A stretch of 33,986 nt of DNA from Actinomycetota bacterium (GCA_027729805.1 JAQCEO010000002.1:1-33986), one strand, 5' to 3'; counted from the stretch's first letter, positions 8,451-16,466 are shown. Notes: generated from the sequence alone by a model not told the origin. Made by a program: numbers and translations.

Positions 8451-9533
8451 GTGCGGTTGATGCGGTTGAATCGAACAGGTTTTCGGCGCCGTACTGGGCT
8501 GACCGCACTAGTTGCCGTGTTCGCCGCCTTATTTGGCACCATCGTAGTAGCCGCGCCGGCCGCGGCCCGCAACCTTGACCAAGTCCGACAGCAAGTTTTC
8601 GACCTTGAAGTCAAGGCGGAGGCCGCCCATGAGCGCTTCAATTGGGCCCAAACCCGCTTAAACGATATTGACGATGCGCTGGCAACCCTCAAGGACAAAA
8701 TTGCGGTTGAGCGCCGGCAACTGAATGCGATTTCCGCCGCGGTGGATGACCTCGCTCGAGCCACCTACACAGGGGGCGGGGTTGACTCCTCCCTGCAGGT
8801 GTTACTCGCTGAAGATCCAACACAGTTCCTAGCCCAAGCTTCAGCCCTAGACCAGGTAGCCAAGGGGCAGGCCGATGCCTTGCGGGCCTCCCAAACCGCT
8901 CGGTTGCGATTGGCACAAACTGAGGCAGCCCTGCAGCAAAAAGAGGAGGCCGCCCGGCAGGTGCGGGTGGAAATGGCCGATGCCAAGAAGGAAGCCGATG
9001 AACGGCTCGCAGATGCGGAGGCTATTTTAAATTCCTTGGAGGCGGCGGAGCGGCAACGCCTTGCGGCAATGGCGGCCAGTGAACGTCAGGCCTCGTTTGC
9101 CGCGGCGGCAGCGGCCGAGGCAGCACTCAATAGCAGCAGTACCAGCGGCGGGGGTTATTCGGTTGGCTCCCGGGCGATGGCTGCGGTCAGGTATGGCCTG
9201 TCACAAGTTGGCGATCGATATGTTGCGGCGGCAGCCGGTCCGAGTTCATTTGACTGTTCTGGCCTAACAATGAGCGCGTGGCGTCAAGGGGGAGTCTCCT
9301 TGGCGCACTACAGCTATTCGCAGTATCAAACATCGCGCAAGATTCCCCTCAGTCAGGCCGAACCAGGTGATCTGGTCTTTTACTTCGGTGGCAGCGTGCA
9401 CCATGTCGGCCTCTACATTGGCGGTGGCAAAATGGTGCATGCCGCAAATCCGCGTGACGGCGTTGTCATCACGAATGTGCTCGCACCTTGGTACGCCCGG
9501 CACTTCACCGGGATTGGCCGGGTAGTCAACTAG
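8451..9533 (+). CDS. Secreted coiled-coil NlpC/P60 peptidoglycan endopeptidase (RipC type)
   Basis: The protein should cleave stem peptides of peptidoglycan outside the membrane, probably during cell separation. The 360 residues comprise a basic start, a signal peptide hydrophobic stretch ending at AAPAAA (about residue 40), a long charged Ala/Glu/Gln-rich coiled coil (about 45-220), a Ser/Gly linker, and a C-terminal NlpC/P60 domain with DCSGL (catalytic Cys269) and HHVGLYIGGG (His about 318). GTG start with GAAGGGAG 11 bases upstream. In mycobacteria the syntenic protein (Rv2190c, RipC) is activated through FtsEX via its coiled coil; the same layout suggests this here. No c-di-AMP riboswitch was recognised in the leader. 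Confidence 0.93.
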   Translation: MRLMRLNRTGFRRRTGLTALVAVFAALFGTIVVAAPAAARNLDQVRQQVFDLEVKAEAAHERFNWAQTRLNDIDDALATLKDKIAVERRQLNAISAAVDDLARATYTGGGVDSSLQVLLAEDPTQFLAQASALDQVAKGQADALRASQTARLRLAQTEAALQQKEEAARQVRVEMADAKKEADERLADAEAILNSLEAAERQRLAAMAASERQASFAAAAAAEAALNSSSTSGGGYSVGSRAMAAVRYGLSQVGDRYVAAAAGPSSFDCSGLTMSAWRQGGVSLAHYSYSQYQTSRKIPLSQAEPGDLVFYFGGSVHHVGLYIGGGKMVHAANPRDGVVITNVLAPWYARHFTGIGRVVN

Positions 9534-9561
9534 ATCGGTGGGCTCACGAATACAACTGGGC

Positions 9562-11358
9562 TCATGAATAGAGGGCCGCGATATCGGCTTCGCACTCCTT
9601 CATGACGACATTGCGCTTCAACTTCATCGAAGGTGTCATCTGGCCACCTTCCTCCGTCCAATCATGAGGCAAGATCACGAACTTCTTGACGGCCTCAGCT
9701 TGCGACACAGCCTTGTTAGCCTCGTCGATCGCTGATTGCACCTCAGCATTGAGGTCCGCGTCGGTGAGAAGGTCGGCGACGGTTGCAGAGTCTGGTTTAC
9801 CGGCTTGCGTGCGCCAAGCCGGAAAGGCCTCGGGCTCAATGGTGACAAGTGCTGCGATGAAGGGCTGGGCATCGCCAACGACCATGCACTGCGAAATCAG
9901 CCAATTGGCGCGAATTCGATCCTCGAGCACTGCCGGTGCCACATTCTTGCCGGCGGCGGTGACGATGAGCTCCTTCTTGCGGCCGGTGATTCGAACAAAG
10001 CCCTTGTCGTCGATTTCACCGATATCACCGGAGTGAAACCAGCCGTCCGGCTCGATGGCCTCCGCGGTGGCGGCTGGGTTATTCCAGTAGCCGGCGAAGA
10101 TCTGGGCACCCGCGAGCAGCAATTCGCCGTCATCGGCCACCTTGACGCTGGCGCCCGGTAGTGGCTGGCCCACGGTGCCGATGCGCAGGGCATCGGGCCG
10201 GCTGACTGTGGTCGCGGCGCTGGTTTCGGTCAGGCCATAGCCTTCCAAAATGGTGACATCGATACCGCGGAAGAAGTGGCCGAGTCGGGAGCCGAGCGGC
10301 GCACCCCCGGAAACCGCCCATTTCAGTTTCCCACCCATTGCAGCGCGCAACTTCTTGTAAACCAGACGATCGAAAACCGCGTGCTTGAGCTTCAGGCCGA
10401 TGCCGGGGCCACCGTCATCAAGGGCCTTGCTGTAGTCAATGGCGACTTGGCTTGCGGTTTCAAAGATGTGCCCCTTGCCTGCGGCATTGGCTTTTTGCTG
10501 CGAGGAGTTGTAGATCTTTTCGAAAACCCTGGGCACCGCAAGTAAGAAGGTCGGCTGGAAGGTTTGAAGGTTTGGTAGTAGCTCCTTGATATCGGCGGTG
10601 TGGCCAAGACGCACGCGGGCTCGAACGCAGCCCAACTGAATAAGGCGACCGAACACGTGGGCAACTGGCAAGAACAGCAGGGTTGAGGACCCTTCGACCA
10701 AGAACACCTCCTTAAGACCTTGTACCACGTTGTCGACCTCGAACATCAAGTTGCTGTGCGTGAGCACGCAGCCCTTCGGGCGCCCGGTGGTACCGGAGGT
10801 GTAGATGATGGTAGCGACCCCGGCGGGGCTCAAGGTGGCGCGCCGGGATTCAAGTTCGGCGTCGCTGACATCGCGGCCGGCTGACTTAAGTGTGTCAAGA
10901 ATGCCGTCATCTAATACCCAGATGCGAGTGACATCGGGCAATTGAACTGCAACTTGGTCGAAGACTGCCTTGTGCTTGTGGGTCTCGAGGAATACGGCAA
11001 CGGCGCCTGAGTCACTAAGGATCCACTGCACCTGCTCCGCCGATGAGGTTTCGTAGATCGGCACACTGGTTGCTCCGGCGTACCAGACCGCGTAGTCGAC
11101 CAATGCCCATTCGTATCGGGTGCGCGACATGATGCCAATGCGTTGGCCCGGCTCGACCCCGTTCGCGATGATGCCTTTGGCGATCGCCTTGACATCGTCA
11201 TTGAATTGCTTGGCCGTGATACCTACCCAAGCGGCCCCGCGCGGCACCGAGAAAATAACTCGATCTGGTACCTGCTCGGCATTTTCGGTGATGTGGTCGA
11301 CCAAGCTACCCGAGGTGGGGGCTGGGACGATTACCGGAACAGAGAACTCCTTCAGCAC
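9562..11358 (-). CDS. fadD15: Long-chain acyl-CoA synthetase (FadD15-like AMP-binding enzyme)
   Basis: This enzyme activates fatty acids to acyl-CoA through an acyl-adenylate. The 598-residue protein has the AMP-binding P-loop YTSGTTGRPKG (186-196), the GYGLTETSA motif, the HSGDIG motif, and the hinge and C-terminal region TGRKKELIVTAAGKNVAP. The length matches the FadD15/FAA family (about 600). The GTG start has GAAAGGAA upstream at a suitable distance. It is divergent from the short START-like ORF and convergent with the NlpC/P60 gene. Position between the RipC-like gene and the SRPBCC and ArsA-like genes matches mycobacterial fadD15 (Rv2187). Substrate chain length cannot be read from the sequence. 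Confidence 0.94.
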   Translation of the reverse strand: MLKEFSVPVIVPAPTSGSLVDHITENAEQVPDRVIFSVPRGAAWVGITAKQFNDDVKAIAKGIIANGVEPGQRIGIMSRTRYEWALVDYAVWYAGATSVPIYETSSAEQVQWILSDSGAVAVFLETHKHKAVFDQVAVQLPDVTRIWVLDDGILDTLKSAGRDVSDAELESRRATLSPAGVATIIYTSGTTGRPKGCVLTHSNLMFEVDNVVQGLKEVFLVEGSSTLLFLPVAHVFGRLIQLGCVRARVRLGHTADIKELLPNLQTFQPTFLLAVPRVFEKIYNSSQQKANAAGKGHIFETASQVAIDYSKALDDGGPGIGLKLKHAVFDRLVYKKLRAAMGGKLKWAVSGGAPLGSRLGHFFRGIDVTILEGYGLTETSAATTVSRPDALRIGTVGQPLPGASVKVADDGELLLAGAQIFAGYWNNPAATAEAIEPDGWFHSGDIGEIDDKGFVRITGRKKELIVTAAGKNVAPAVLEDRIRANWLISQCMVVGDAQPFIAALVTIEPEAFPAWRTQAGKPDSATVADLLTDADLNAEVQSAIDEANKAVSQAEAVKKFVILPHDWTEEGGQMTPSMKLKRNVVMKECEADIAALYS

Positions 11359-11467
11359 GGCGTGGTTCCTTTCTTATTTACGAACCTTCACGGGAGGGTG
11401 AATCTAGACATAACGCTAGCCCAAATTCGACTCGCAAGTGAGGCAATTGTGATGCTCGTTCCCCCAC

Positions 11468-11488
11468 AAGGGGCGCAAGTTGCCCCTT
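11468..11488. other. Perfect 7-bp inverted repeat (hairpin) in a divergent intergenic region
   Basis: AAGGGGC and GCCCCTT form a perfect seven-base-pair stem around a seven-base loop, between the divergent fadD start (11358) and the ORF starting at 11507. No run of T follows on either strand, so it does not look like a normal intrinsic terminator. It could be an operator or a leader hairpin. With 148 bases of intergenic DNA here, this is the only clear structural element I see. Confidence 0.4.
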
Positions 11489-11506
11489 CATGGCATTCTC
11501 AAGCCC

Positions 11507-11710
11507 ATGGCCAGTGTGGATCTTGTGGCAGAGACTTCTTTGGTGGTTGACCGGGCGTTACCTGCCGCGGCAGTTGCCGATCGGGCTCACTGGGACCGCT
11601 GGTGGCCGGAATTAGCCTTGACGGTGTTCTCGGACCGGGGCCTTGATGGCACGAGGTGGGCGCTTGAGGATGAACTCGAGGGGTGCAGGCAACCGGGTGA
11701 TCCACGGTGA
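11507..11710 (+). CDS. Short START/SRPBCC-like ORF, probably truncated
   Basis: The 67-residue reading frame reads like the first third of a polyketide-cyclase/START-type protein: a strand segment SVDLVAETSLVVDRALPAAAV, then HWDRWWPELALTVFSDRGLDGTRWAL. Proteins of this type normally run to 120-160 residues, whereas here the frame degenerates into DELEGCRQPGDPR and stops. Its stop overlaps the GTG of the metallophosphoesterase gene (GTGA). In mycobacteria a small protein gene (Rv2186c) occupies the comparable slot. It may be a shortened gene, a decaying remnant, or a functional small protein. No ribosome binding site precedes the ATG at 11507. Confidence 0.45.
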   Translation: MASVDLVAETSLVVDRALPAAAVADRAHWDRWWPELALTVFSDRGLDGTRWALEDELEGCRQPGDPR

Positions 11711-12486
11711 GGGTGCACGTGGTTTCCGATGTACATGGGGCCAGCCAGGCATTGGCGCGCGCCGGGCAGGGATCAGACTTATTCGTCTGCCTCGGCGACC
11801 TAATTCTGTTCTTAGATTATGACGATCCAACCAGGGGGATCTATACGGATCTTTTTGGACCTGAACACACTCGGGCGTATATCGAGGCGCGCACCGAGAA
11901 CCGCTTCGATGAAGCGCGTGAACTCAGTACTGCAGCGTGGCGTGATCGCGGGGTGTTCGATCATGCTGATCGGTGGAGCGCACTCGAGGTGATGATCCGG
12001 AAGCAGTATCAAGAGTTATTCGATGCGATGCCAACTCCGGCACTGCTGACCTACGGCAATGTTGACGTACCTGACTTATGGCCAGAGTTTCTAAAGGAGG
12101 GACACCAAGTTGTTGACGGTGCGACGATCAGCGTCAATGGGATCCGCATGGGATTTGTCGGTGGTGGATTGGCGAGCCCGATGCGCACCCCTTATGAACT
12201 CACCGAGGAGCAATACGCTGAAAAAATCCAAGCATTAGGGCCGGTAGATGTCTTGTTCACCCACATTCCGCCAGCGGTGCCGCAGTTGACTTATGACATC
12301 GTCGCGCGCCGATTCGAAACTGGCAGTCACGCCATCTTGGAGTACCTAAAGGAATTTGCACCGGCCTTGCACCTATTTGGCCATGTGCATCAACCCCTGC
12401 GGGCACGGGCTCGCATTGGCAAGACCGAATGCATGAATGTGGGGCATTTTCACGGGAATGAACTCCCCTTCGTCATTGACCTCTAG
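11707..12486 (+). CDS. Calcineurin-like metallophosphoesterase family protein
   Basis: A cytoplasmic 259-residue phosphoesterase of unknown substrate. Metal-binding motifs appear in order: SDVHG near the N-terminus (DxH), CLGDLILF (GD), YGNVD (GN), FTHIPP (H) and FGHVHQP (GHxH) near the C-terminus. That covers all five blocks expected of the calcineurin-like fold. An insertion rich in charged residues (about 45-110) sits between the second and third blocks and includes RKQYQELFDAMPTPALLTYGN. From memory, close relatives sit beside the SRPBCC and ArsA-like genes in other actinobacteria. The GTG start overlaps the preceding stop, and the next gene follows after about 60 bases. Confidence 0.88.
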   Translation: MRVHVVSDVHGASQALARAGQGSDLFVCLGDLILFLDYDDPTRGIYTDLFGPEHTRAYIEARTENRFDEARELSTAAWRDRGVFDHADRWSALEVMIRKQYQELFDAMPTPALLTYGNVDVPDLWPEFLKEGHQVVDGATISVNGIRMGFVGGGLASPMRTPYELTEEQYAEKIQALGPVDVLFTHIPPAVPQLTYDIVARRFETGSHAILEYLKEFAPALHLFGHVHQPLRARARIGKTECMNVGHFHGNELPFVIDL

Positions 12487-12548
12487 GAGAGCCCGGTTAG
12501 GTAGTAGCCTTTGGCTCCGGTCCGGTGAACGGCAGCAAGGGAGGCAGG

Positions 12549-13004
12549 ATGAGCGATAGGACCGAGTCCAGCATTGTCATCGATGCTGCACCAGCAGCGA
12601 TCATGTCGGTTATCGCAGACCTTGCCGCATATCCGCAGTGGAGCGACAGTATTTCAGCCGTTGAGGTGCTGTCCGTGTACGAGGAGGATTCCCGCCCTGC
12701 CGATGCCCGGTTTAGTTTGGCGTCGGGTCCGATCAAGGACACCTATGAACTTGAATACGACTGGGATGACAACAATTCGGTTTCGTGGACTTTAACCAAG
12801 GCCGAGATGCTCACCGCGATGGATGGAAGTTACACACTAACCGAAAATGGTGACGGAACGACAACGGTGCATTACCAACTCGCCGTTGATGTGAAGATAC
12901 CGATGATCGGCATGATTAAGCGGAAAGCCGAGCGCGTCATCGTCGACACCGCACTTAAAGGACTAAAGAAACGTGTCGAATCAAGTTCGTCTGGTTCTGT
13001 TTAG
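12549..13004 (+). CDS. SRPBCC family protein (TB16.3/Rv2185c-like)
   Basis: A 151-residue START-like fold protein that probably binds a hydrophobic ligand. The N-terminus ESSIVIDAAPAAIMSVIADL and YPQWSDSISAVEVLS are typical, and the C-terminus KIPMIGMIKRKAERVIVDT followed by LKGLKKRVES is the signature of the actinobacterial TB16.3 group. The ATG at 12549 has a strong AGGGAGG just upstream, so it is preferred over the track start at 12525. The 3' end overlaps the ArsA-like gene by 32 bases, implying coupling. Constant association with the ArsA-like ATPase in actinobacteria suggests a shared process, perhaps lipid-related, which remains unknown. Confidence 0.88.
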   Translation: MSDRTESSIVIDAAPAAIMSVIADLAAYPQWSDSISAVEVLSVYEEDSRPADARFSLASGPIKDTYELEYDWDDNNSVSWTLTKAEMLTAMDGSYTLTENGDGTTTVHYQLAVDVKIPMIGMIKRKAERVIVDTALKGLKKRVESSSSGSV

Positions 13005-14142
13005 CGGCAAAGGCGGCGTCGGGAAATCAACCCTCGCGGCCGCGACCGCCGTTCAGTTAGCCGATGCCGGTCGCCGGGTGCGCTTAGTCTCGACCGACCC
13101 AGCGCATTCATGCGGTGACGTACTCGCTTTGCCCATGAGCCCTGGGGCCGCGAATGTCGTTAACAAGAAGCTTTCGGTCACCATCCTCGACGCACATACC
13201 CAGCGCATCGCCTCCTGGCGGGCCCTACAGGCAATTGCGGTGGAGTTACTCACCGAATCCGGTGTCGACCCGATACATGCGGCTGAGTTGACGATCCTTC
13301 CAGGTATTGACGAGTTGCTGTCACTGCTGGCGGTGACCGATTTGCTGGCGGACCCGGAAATTGATGTTGTTGTCGTTGACGGCGGCCCGACCGCCGAAAC
13401 CGCTCGCCTTTTGGCGCTGCCTGAAGCCTTGGAGCAACTGCTTGCGGTGATCTTGACACCAGGGTTCGCGGTTGCCCGCGCAGCGCGCGGTCCGGTTGCT
13501 GCGAAGGCAACAGTGCTAACCGCGGTTCAGGAGTTAGCCGCAGACCTAGGTCGAGTTAAGAATGCGCTCTCGGGTGTAGGTAGTGTGGTGCGGCTGGTCA
13601 CAACGCCGGAGAAAGTTGTGTTGGCTGAAACACGTCGACATCTTGCTACCTTGACCCTGCTCGGGCATCACGTCGATGCGGTATTTGTCAATCGGTACCC
13701 GATTAGCAGTGATAACTGGCCACGTAAGTGGGCGCAAAAGCAGCGCAAGCGGGTTCGCGCACTACGCGCTGACCTAGTAAACACTCCGATCATCACCGTG
13801 CCATTTAAGGCGGCTGAACCGATAGGTAAGTCCGGGCTGCGCAAACTACCCGTATCAGTGCGGCGCCAACCGGCAGACTGCGCCTTCACCAAGAGGGTCC
13901 CCAGCGGGGTGCTGCCGACGGTCTCGGGTTATGAGTGGCGGATTCCACTTGCCGATCCGGCAGATCAGGTCATCAAGGTGGGTCGGCTCGGCGATAACGC
14001 GATTATCGTTGTTGGTGCCACCCGGCGGGTGTTGGCGCTGCCGCCAGTTTTATGTAGGTGCGTTATGAAGGGTGCAGTAGTTCGGGCGCAACAGGTAGTA
14101 ATCGCCTTCGAGCCCGATGAGTCCATCTGGCGGCAAGCATGA
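12973..14142 (+). CDS. ArsA/GET3-like ATPase with HSP20-like C-terminal domain
   Basis: This 389-residue ATPase has the deviant Walker A LFSGKGGVGKSTLAAATA near its N-terminus, STDPAHS (switch I), and VVVDGGPTAET, the DxAPTxxT region with altered residues. The last 60-70 residues (YEWRIPLADPADQVIKVGR onward) form strands resembling the HSP20-like domain that ends many ArsA-family proteins. The canonical arsenite-binding cysteines are not evident, so an arsenite pump role is unlikely. The family (Rv2184c type) is linked to an SRPBCC partner whose gene overlaps its start by 32 bases. It begins with GTG and ends in an ATGA overlap with the next gene. Membrane-protein or lipid handling is a plausible guess. 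Confidence 0.88.
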   Translation: MSNQVRLVLFSGKGGVGKSTLAAATAVQLADAGRRVRLVSTDPAHSCGDVLALPMSPGAANVVNKKLSVTILDAHTQRIASWRALQAIAVELLTESGVDPIHAAELTILPGIDELLSLLAVTDLLADPEIDVVVVDGGPTAETARLLALPEALEQLLAVILTPGFAVARAARGPVAAKATVLTAVQELAADLGRVKNALSGVGSVVRLVTTPEKVVLAETRRHLATLTLLGHHVDAVFVNRYPISSDNWPRKWAQKQRKRVRALRADLVNTPIITVPFKAAEPIGKSGLRKLPVSVRRQPADCAFTKRVPSGVLPTVSGYEWRIPLADPADQVIKVGRLGDNAIIVVGATRRVLALPPVLCRCVMKGAVVRAQQVVIAFEPDESIWRQA

Positions 14143-14453
14143 GCGAGGAACAGCGGTCATTTGACCCAACCGCGATCGTGGTCGGCCTCCAGCAACTCCT
14201 CACTTGGGCTGCGCAGACCGTGGTCGGGCCACACGGTGAGCATGTGGATTCGAGCGCGCATCCCGAATGCCTTGTTTGTCGTGGCCTGGGCGCAATGCGG
14301 GCACTTGGCCTTGACGCGGTAATGAGCGAAGCAACATCTGGCGGCGTCACCGAATGGGATTTGGATACCGCTGCCGATGCAACAGAGCAGGTAACTTTTG
14401 TTGGTAACGACGAAGACGTCACTTGGGTACGCGTCAAGCGCGAGCACCCCTAG
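14139..14453 (+). CDS. Small conserved protein with HPECLVCR motif (Rv2183c-like position)
   Basis: A 104-residue protein with an amphipathic N-terminal helix (FDPTAIVVGLQQLLTWAAQ), a central HPECLVCR Cys pair, a Leu-rich helix, and an acidic C-terminal strand region with VTWVRVKREHP. Only one CxxC pair is present, so metal binding would need extra ligands or a dimer. ATGA overlap with the ArsA-like ATPase shows it belongs to the same operon. In mycobacteria Rv2183c follows the ATPase gene in the same way, but I know no function for it. The sequence just after its stop carries a ROK-kinase-like remnant. Confidence 0.72.
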   Translation: MSEEQRSFDPTAIVVGLQQLLTWAAQTVVGPHGEHVDSSAHPECLVCRGLGAMRALGLDAVMSEATSGGVTEWDLDTAADATEQVTFVGNDEDVTWVRVKREHP

Positions 14454-14462
14454 GTTGAACAC

Positions 14463-14534
14463 CTGGCTTTAAGTATCGGCGTTGAAGTTGACGGCACCAA
14501 GATTCTCGTCGGCCTAAACAACGGCGCCGTCGTC
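14463..14534 (+). pseudogene. Remnant resembling the N-terminus of a ROK family sugar kinase (glucokinase)
   Basis: Immediately after the stop of the preceding gene, in the same frame, the plus strand reads LALSIGVEVDGTKILVGLNN followed by GAVV. This closely resembles the first strand-loop-strand of ROK kinases such as glucokinase, which have a GxDxGGTK phosphate loop. There is no ATG or GTG at the right place, the conserved D-x-G-G reads E-V-D-G, and the similarity fades within about 25 codons. The last 21 bases overlap the 3' end of the minus-strand gene at 14514. In Streptomyces, as I recall, a ROK glucokinase gene lies near this neighbourhood. It looks like the leftover edge of a deleted gene. 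Confidence 0.45.
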
Positions 14535-14930
14535 ACGCTCATCGACACCCGGTACTCGTTCGCGTTTGCGGGCGACCAAGGTGATAAAGCCGGCGATGGC
14601 GGCAAGGAGTGCCACGGTGGTCAAGAAACCACCGAGCCCTAGGAGATAGAAGACCACCAGCAGTATCGGTCCGCCGATGGCACCGGCCCAAGCGAATCTG
14701 CCGATGGTGTCGGGTATGGGGATCGGCGGCGGCTCAGGTGGCTCGAAACTGCCCTCGGATAGCAATTCCTCAATTAATGGATCGGGCTCGTCCTCTTGAC
14801 CCATTTGGCTATTTAGGTCGCCAATATCCATGTGCATGTCACCGGAGAGATCGGCGACGATGGCTGCCCAAGCGCTATCTTGTGCCGAGTCGGCTTCGTC
14901 GTCTGCGTGTTCAGGGTGCGGGGGCGTCAT
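14514..14930 (-). CDS. Small membrane protein with acidic N-terminus, unknown function
   Basis: I do not recognise this 138-residue protein. The first 60 residues are strongly acidic (HPEHADDEADSAQDS, QEDEPDP), a short Pro-rich stretch (PPEPPPIPIPD) follows, and two hydrophobic segments (about 80-98 and 101-119) end in RKRER, suggesting a hairpin membrane anchor with the acidic domain in the cytoplasm. Its start is coupled to the alpha/beta hydrolase stop (TAATG), so the two share a transcript. The C-terminal tail overlaps the ROK-like remnant on the other strand, so the present end of the protein may be recent. Confidence 0.7.
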   Translation of the reverse strand: MTPPHPEHADDEADSAQDSAWAAIVADLSGDMHMDIGDLNSQMGQEDEPDPLIEELLSEGSFEPPEPPPIPIPDTIGRFAWAGAIGGPILLVVFYLLGLGGFLTTVALLAAIAGFITLVARKRERVPGVDERDDGAVV

Positions 14931-15688
14931 TAGCTTGCGGTGATGCGTCGAACGAAATCGATGCTGCCATTTTCGATGACATCGGCTTCATAGTCAACAG
15001 TTGCGACATGAAATGACCGCGTGAGAAGCACGTCGGTCTTGTCGGTGGATCGGGTGTTGGCCAAAATCCAAACCGTGTTGGACGGCTCAACCAAGTGGTC
15101 TTGTTCACTATGAAAAATCAGCAACGGTTGGGTTACTTTGGCAATATCGGCTTTAACCGCTGCCCACAATTTGGTGAGTGAATAGGCCGCCTTGAGCGGT
15201 AGGCGGTCGTAGGCGCCTTCGTCGGTATCGGGTTTGGCGATGTCATTTGACACCCCGGGGAAAGACGGGATGAAGCGCCAGATGAGGGGTAGTAGGTGGC
15301 GGTCAGGGCGCTCTGAGTGCACGGCCGGGTTTATCAGCACCATGCCGGCGATGGCGGATCCATGCTGCTCGGCAATGCGCAGGCTTAGCGAACCACCCAT
15401 CGACAGGCCCATGACGAAGATTTTGTCATGTGCTCCCATGAGCTCGCGAATGGTGCGATCGGCCTCGGCGTACCAGTCCTCCCAAGTTGTGATGTTCATA
15501 TCCTGCCAGCGGGTGCCATGCCCGGGGAGCCGCGGCACCCGAACCGTCCATCCGGCGGCGGCCAGGGCCTTACCCCACGGGGTCACCGATTTGGGGGACC
15601 CGGTGAATCCATGCAGGACACAAACAGCCACCGAATTGGACTCGGGGCCGTCAAATGCGAACGGCTGCGCATCAGGCATCAGAGGCAT
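14930..15688 (-). CDS. Alpha/beta hydrolase (carboxylesterase / monoacylglycerol lipase type)
   Basis: A serine hydrolase, about 252 residues from the preferred ATG at 15688. It shows HGFTGSP, which forms the oxyanion region, the nucleophile elbow GLSMGG (Ser about residue 96), HSEQDHLV containing the acid, and SFHVATVD with the catalytic His near the C-terminus. The layout resembles Est30-like carboxylesterases and monoacylglycerol lipases. The track start at 15733 would leave only ten bases to the divergent plsC gene and place its ribosome binding site inside the start region, so the shorter form is favoured. Being beside an acyltransferase gene hints at lipid turnover, but the substrate is unproven. 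Confidence 0.87.
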   Translation of the reverse strand: MPLMPDAQPFAFDGPESNSVAVCVLHGFTGSPKSVTPWGKALAAAGWTVRVPRLPGHGTRWQDMNITTWEDWYAEADRTIRELMGAHDKIFVMGLSMGGSLSLRIAEQHGSAIAGMVLINPAVHSERPDRHLLPLIWRFIPSFPGVSNDIAKPDTDEGAYDRLPLKAAYSLTKLWAAVKADIAKVTQPLLIFHSEQDHLVEPSNTVWILANTRSTDKTDVLLTRSFHVATVDYEADVIENGSIDFVRRITAS

Positions 15689-15743
15689 AGCCGCTAGTGT
15701 GCCACCAAGCAGTTGAAAGATTCGCGCGATCAAGGAGATCAGG

Positions 15744-16466
15744 GTGCTCTACTGGGTGCTTAAGCACTGGGTGATTGGCCCGTGGCTGCGCGTGCTGTTT
15801 CGGCCTTGGGTCGAAGGCCGGGAGAATGTGCCGGATTCAGGCGCTGTGATACTCGCCAGTAACCACCTGTCTTTCTCTGACTCGTTTTTCTTGGCCGTTG
15901 TTCTCAATCGCCGGTTGACCTACCTCGCGAAAAGTGACTACTTCACCGGCCGGGGCATTAAGGGCTACTTCACCAAGCTTTTCTTCAACGGGGTAGGCCA
16001 AGTGCCTGTTGACCGATCCGGGGGGCGCAGTGCCGAAGCCGTGATCGACACCGCGACCAGGCTCCTTGGCGAGCAGGTATTGCTCGGTATCTACCCAGAA
16101 GGCACCCGGTCACCAAATGGCACTTTGTATCGCGGTCGAACCGGTGCGGCTCGAATGGCGCTGGAAGCAAAAGCCCCGATTATCCCGGTCGCCATGATCA
16201 ACACCTATGAGATCCAACCGCCCGGGGTAATCAGGCCCAGGCTGCGCCGGGTCGGTATTCGTGTGGGTAAGCCGCTGGGCTTCGACCGGTACGAGGGACT
16301 CGAGGATGACCGCTTCATCCTGCGCTCGGTTACCGATGAAGTCATGTACGAGTTGATGACATTGTCCGGTCAGGAGTATGTAGACATGTATGCCACCCGG
16401 GCAAAGGAGTTAATTGCCAAGGGTGATCGAGCCGATGCGCAGTCCTTGGTGGATTCGAAAAACTAG
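15744..16466 (+). CDS. plsC: 1-acyl-sn-glycerol-3-phosphate acyltransferase family protein
   Basis: This membrane-associated acyltransferase probably makes phosphatidic acid from lysophosphatidic acid. The 240 residues include the catalytic motif NHLSFSD (NHx4D) around residue 40, the acceptor-binding YPEGTRSPNG block, and PIIPVAMI. The GTG start is preceded by AAGGAG at a good distance. It sits where mycobacteria have Rv2182c, a PlsC-like gene. Its stop shares the palindrome CTAG with the stop of the convergent glpK gene. The exact acceptor (glycerolipid, or another lipid as in some actinobacterial relatives) cannot be decided from the sequence. Confidence 0.92.
   Translation: MLYWVLKHWVIGPWLRVLFRPWVEGRENVPDSGAVILASNHLSFSDSFFLAVVLNRRLTYLAKSDYFTGRGIKGYFTKLFFNGVGQVPVDRSGGRSAEAVIDTATRLLGEQVLLGIYPEGTRSPNGTLYRGRTGAARMALEAKAPIIPVAMINTYEIQPPGVIRPRLRRVGIRVGKPLGFDRYEGLEDDRFILRSVTDEVMYELMTLSGQEYVDMYATRAKELIAKGDRADAQSLVDSKN

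Noticed and set aside
9541-9573. Direct repeat gggctcacgaat / gggctcatgaat between the NlpC/P60 and fadD genes
   Set aside because: Only two imperfect copies, partly inside the fadD 3' end; too little to call an attachment site or mobile element.
12973-14142. Arsenite-transport ATPase (ArsA) function
   Set aside because: The P-loop is clear, but the arsenite-binding cysteines and any arsB or arsR neighbours are absent; only the fold name is kept.
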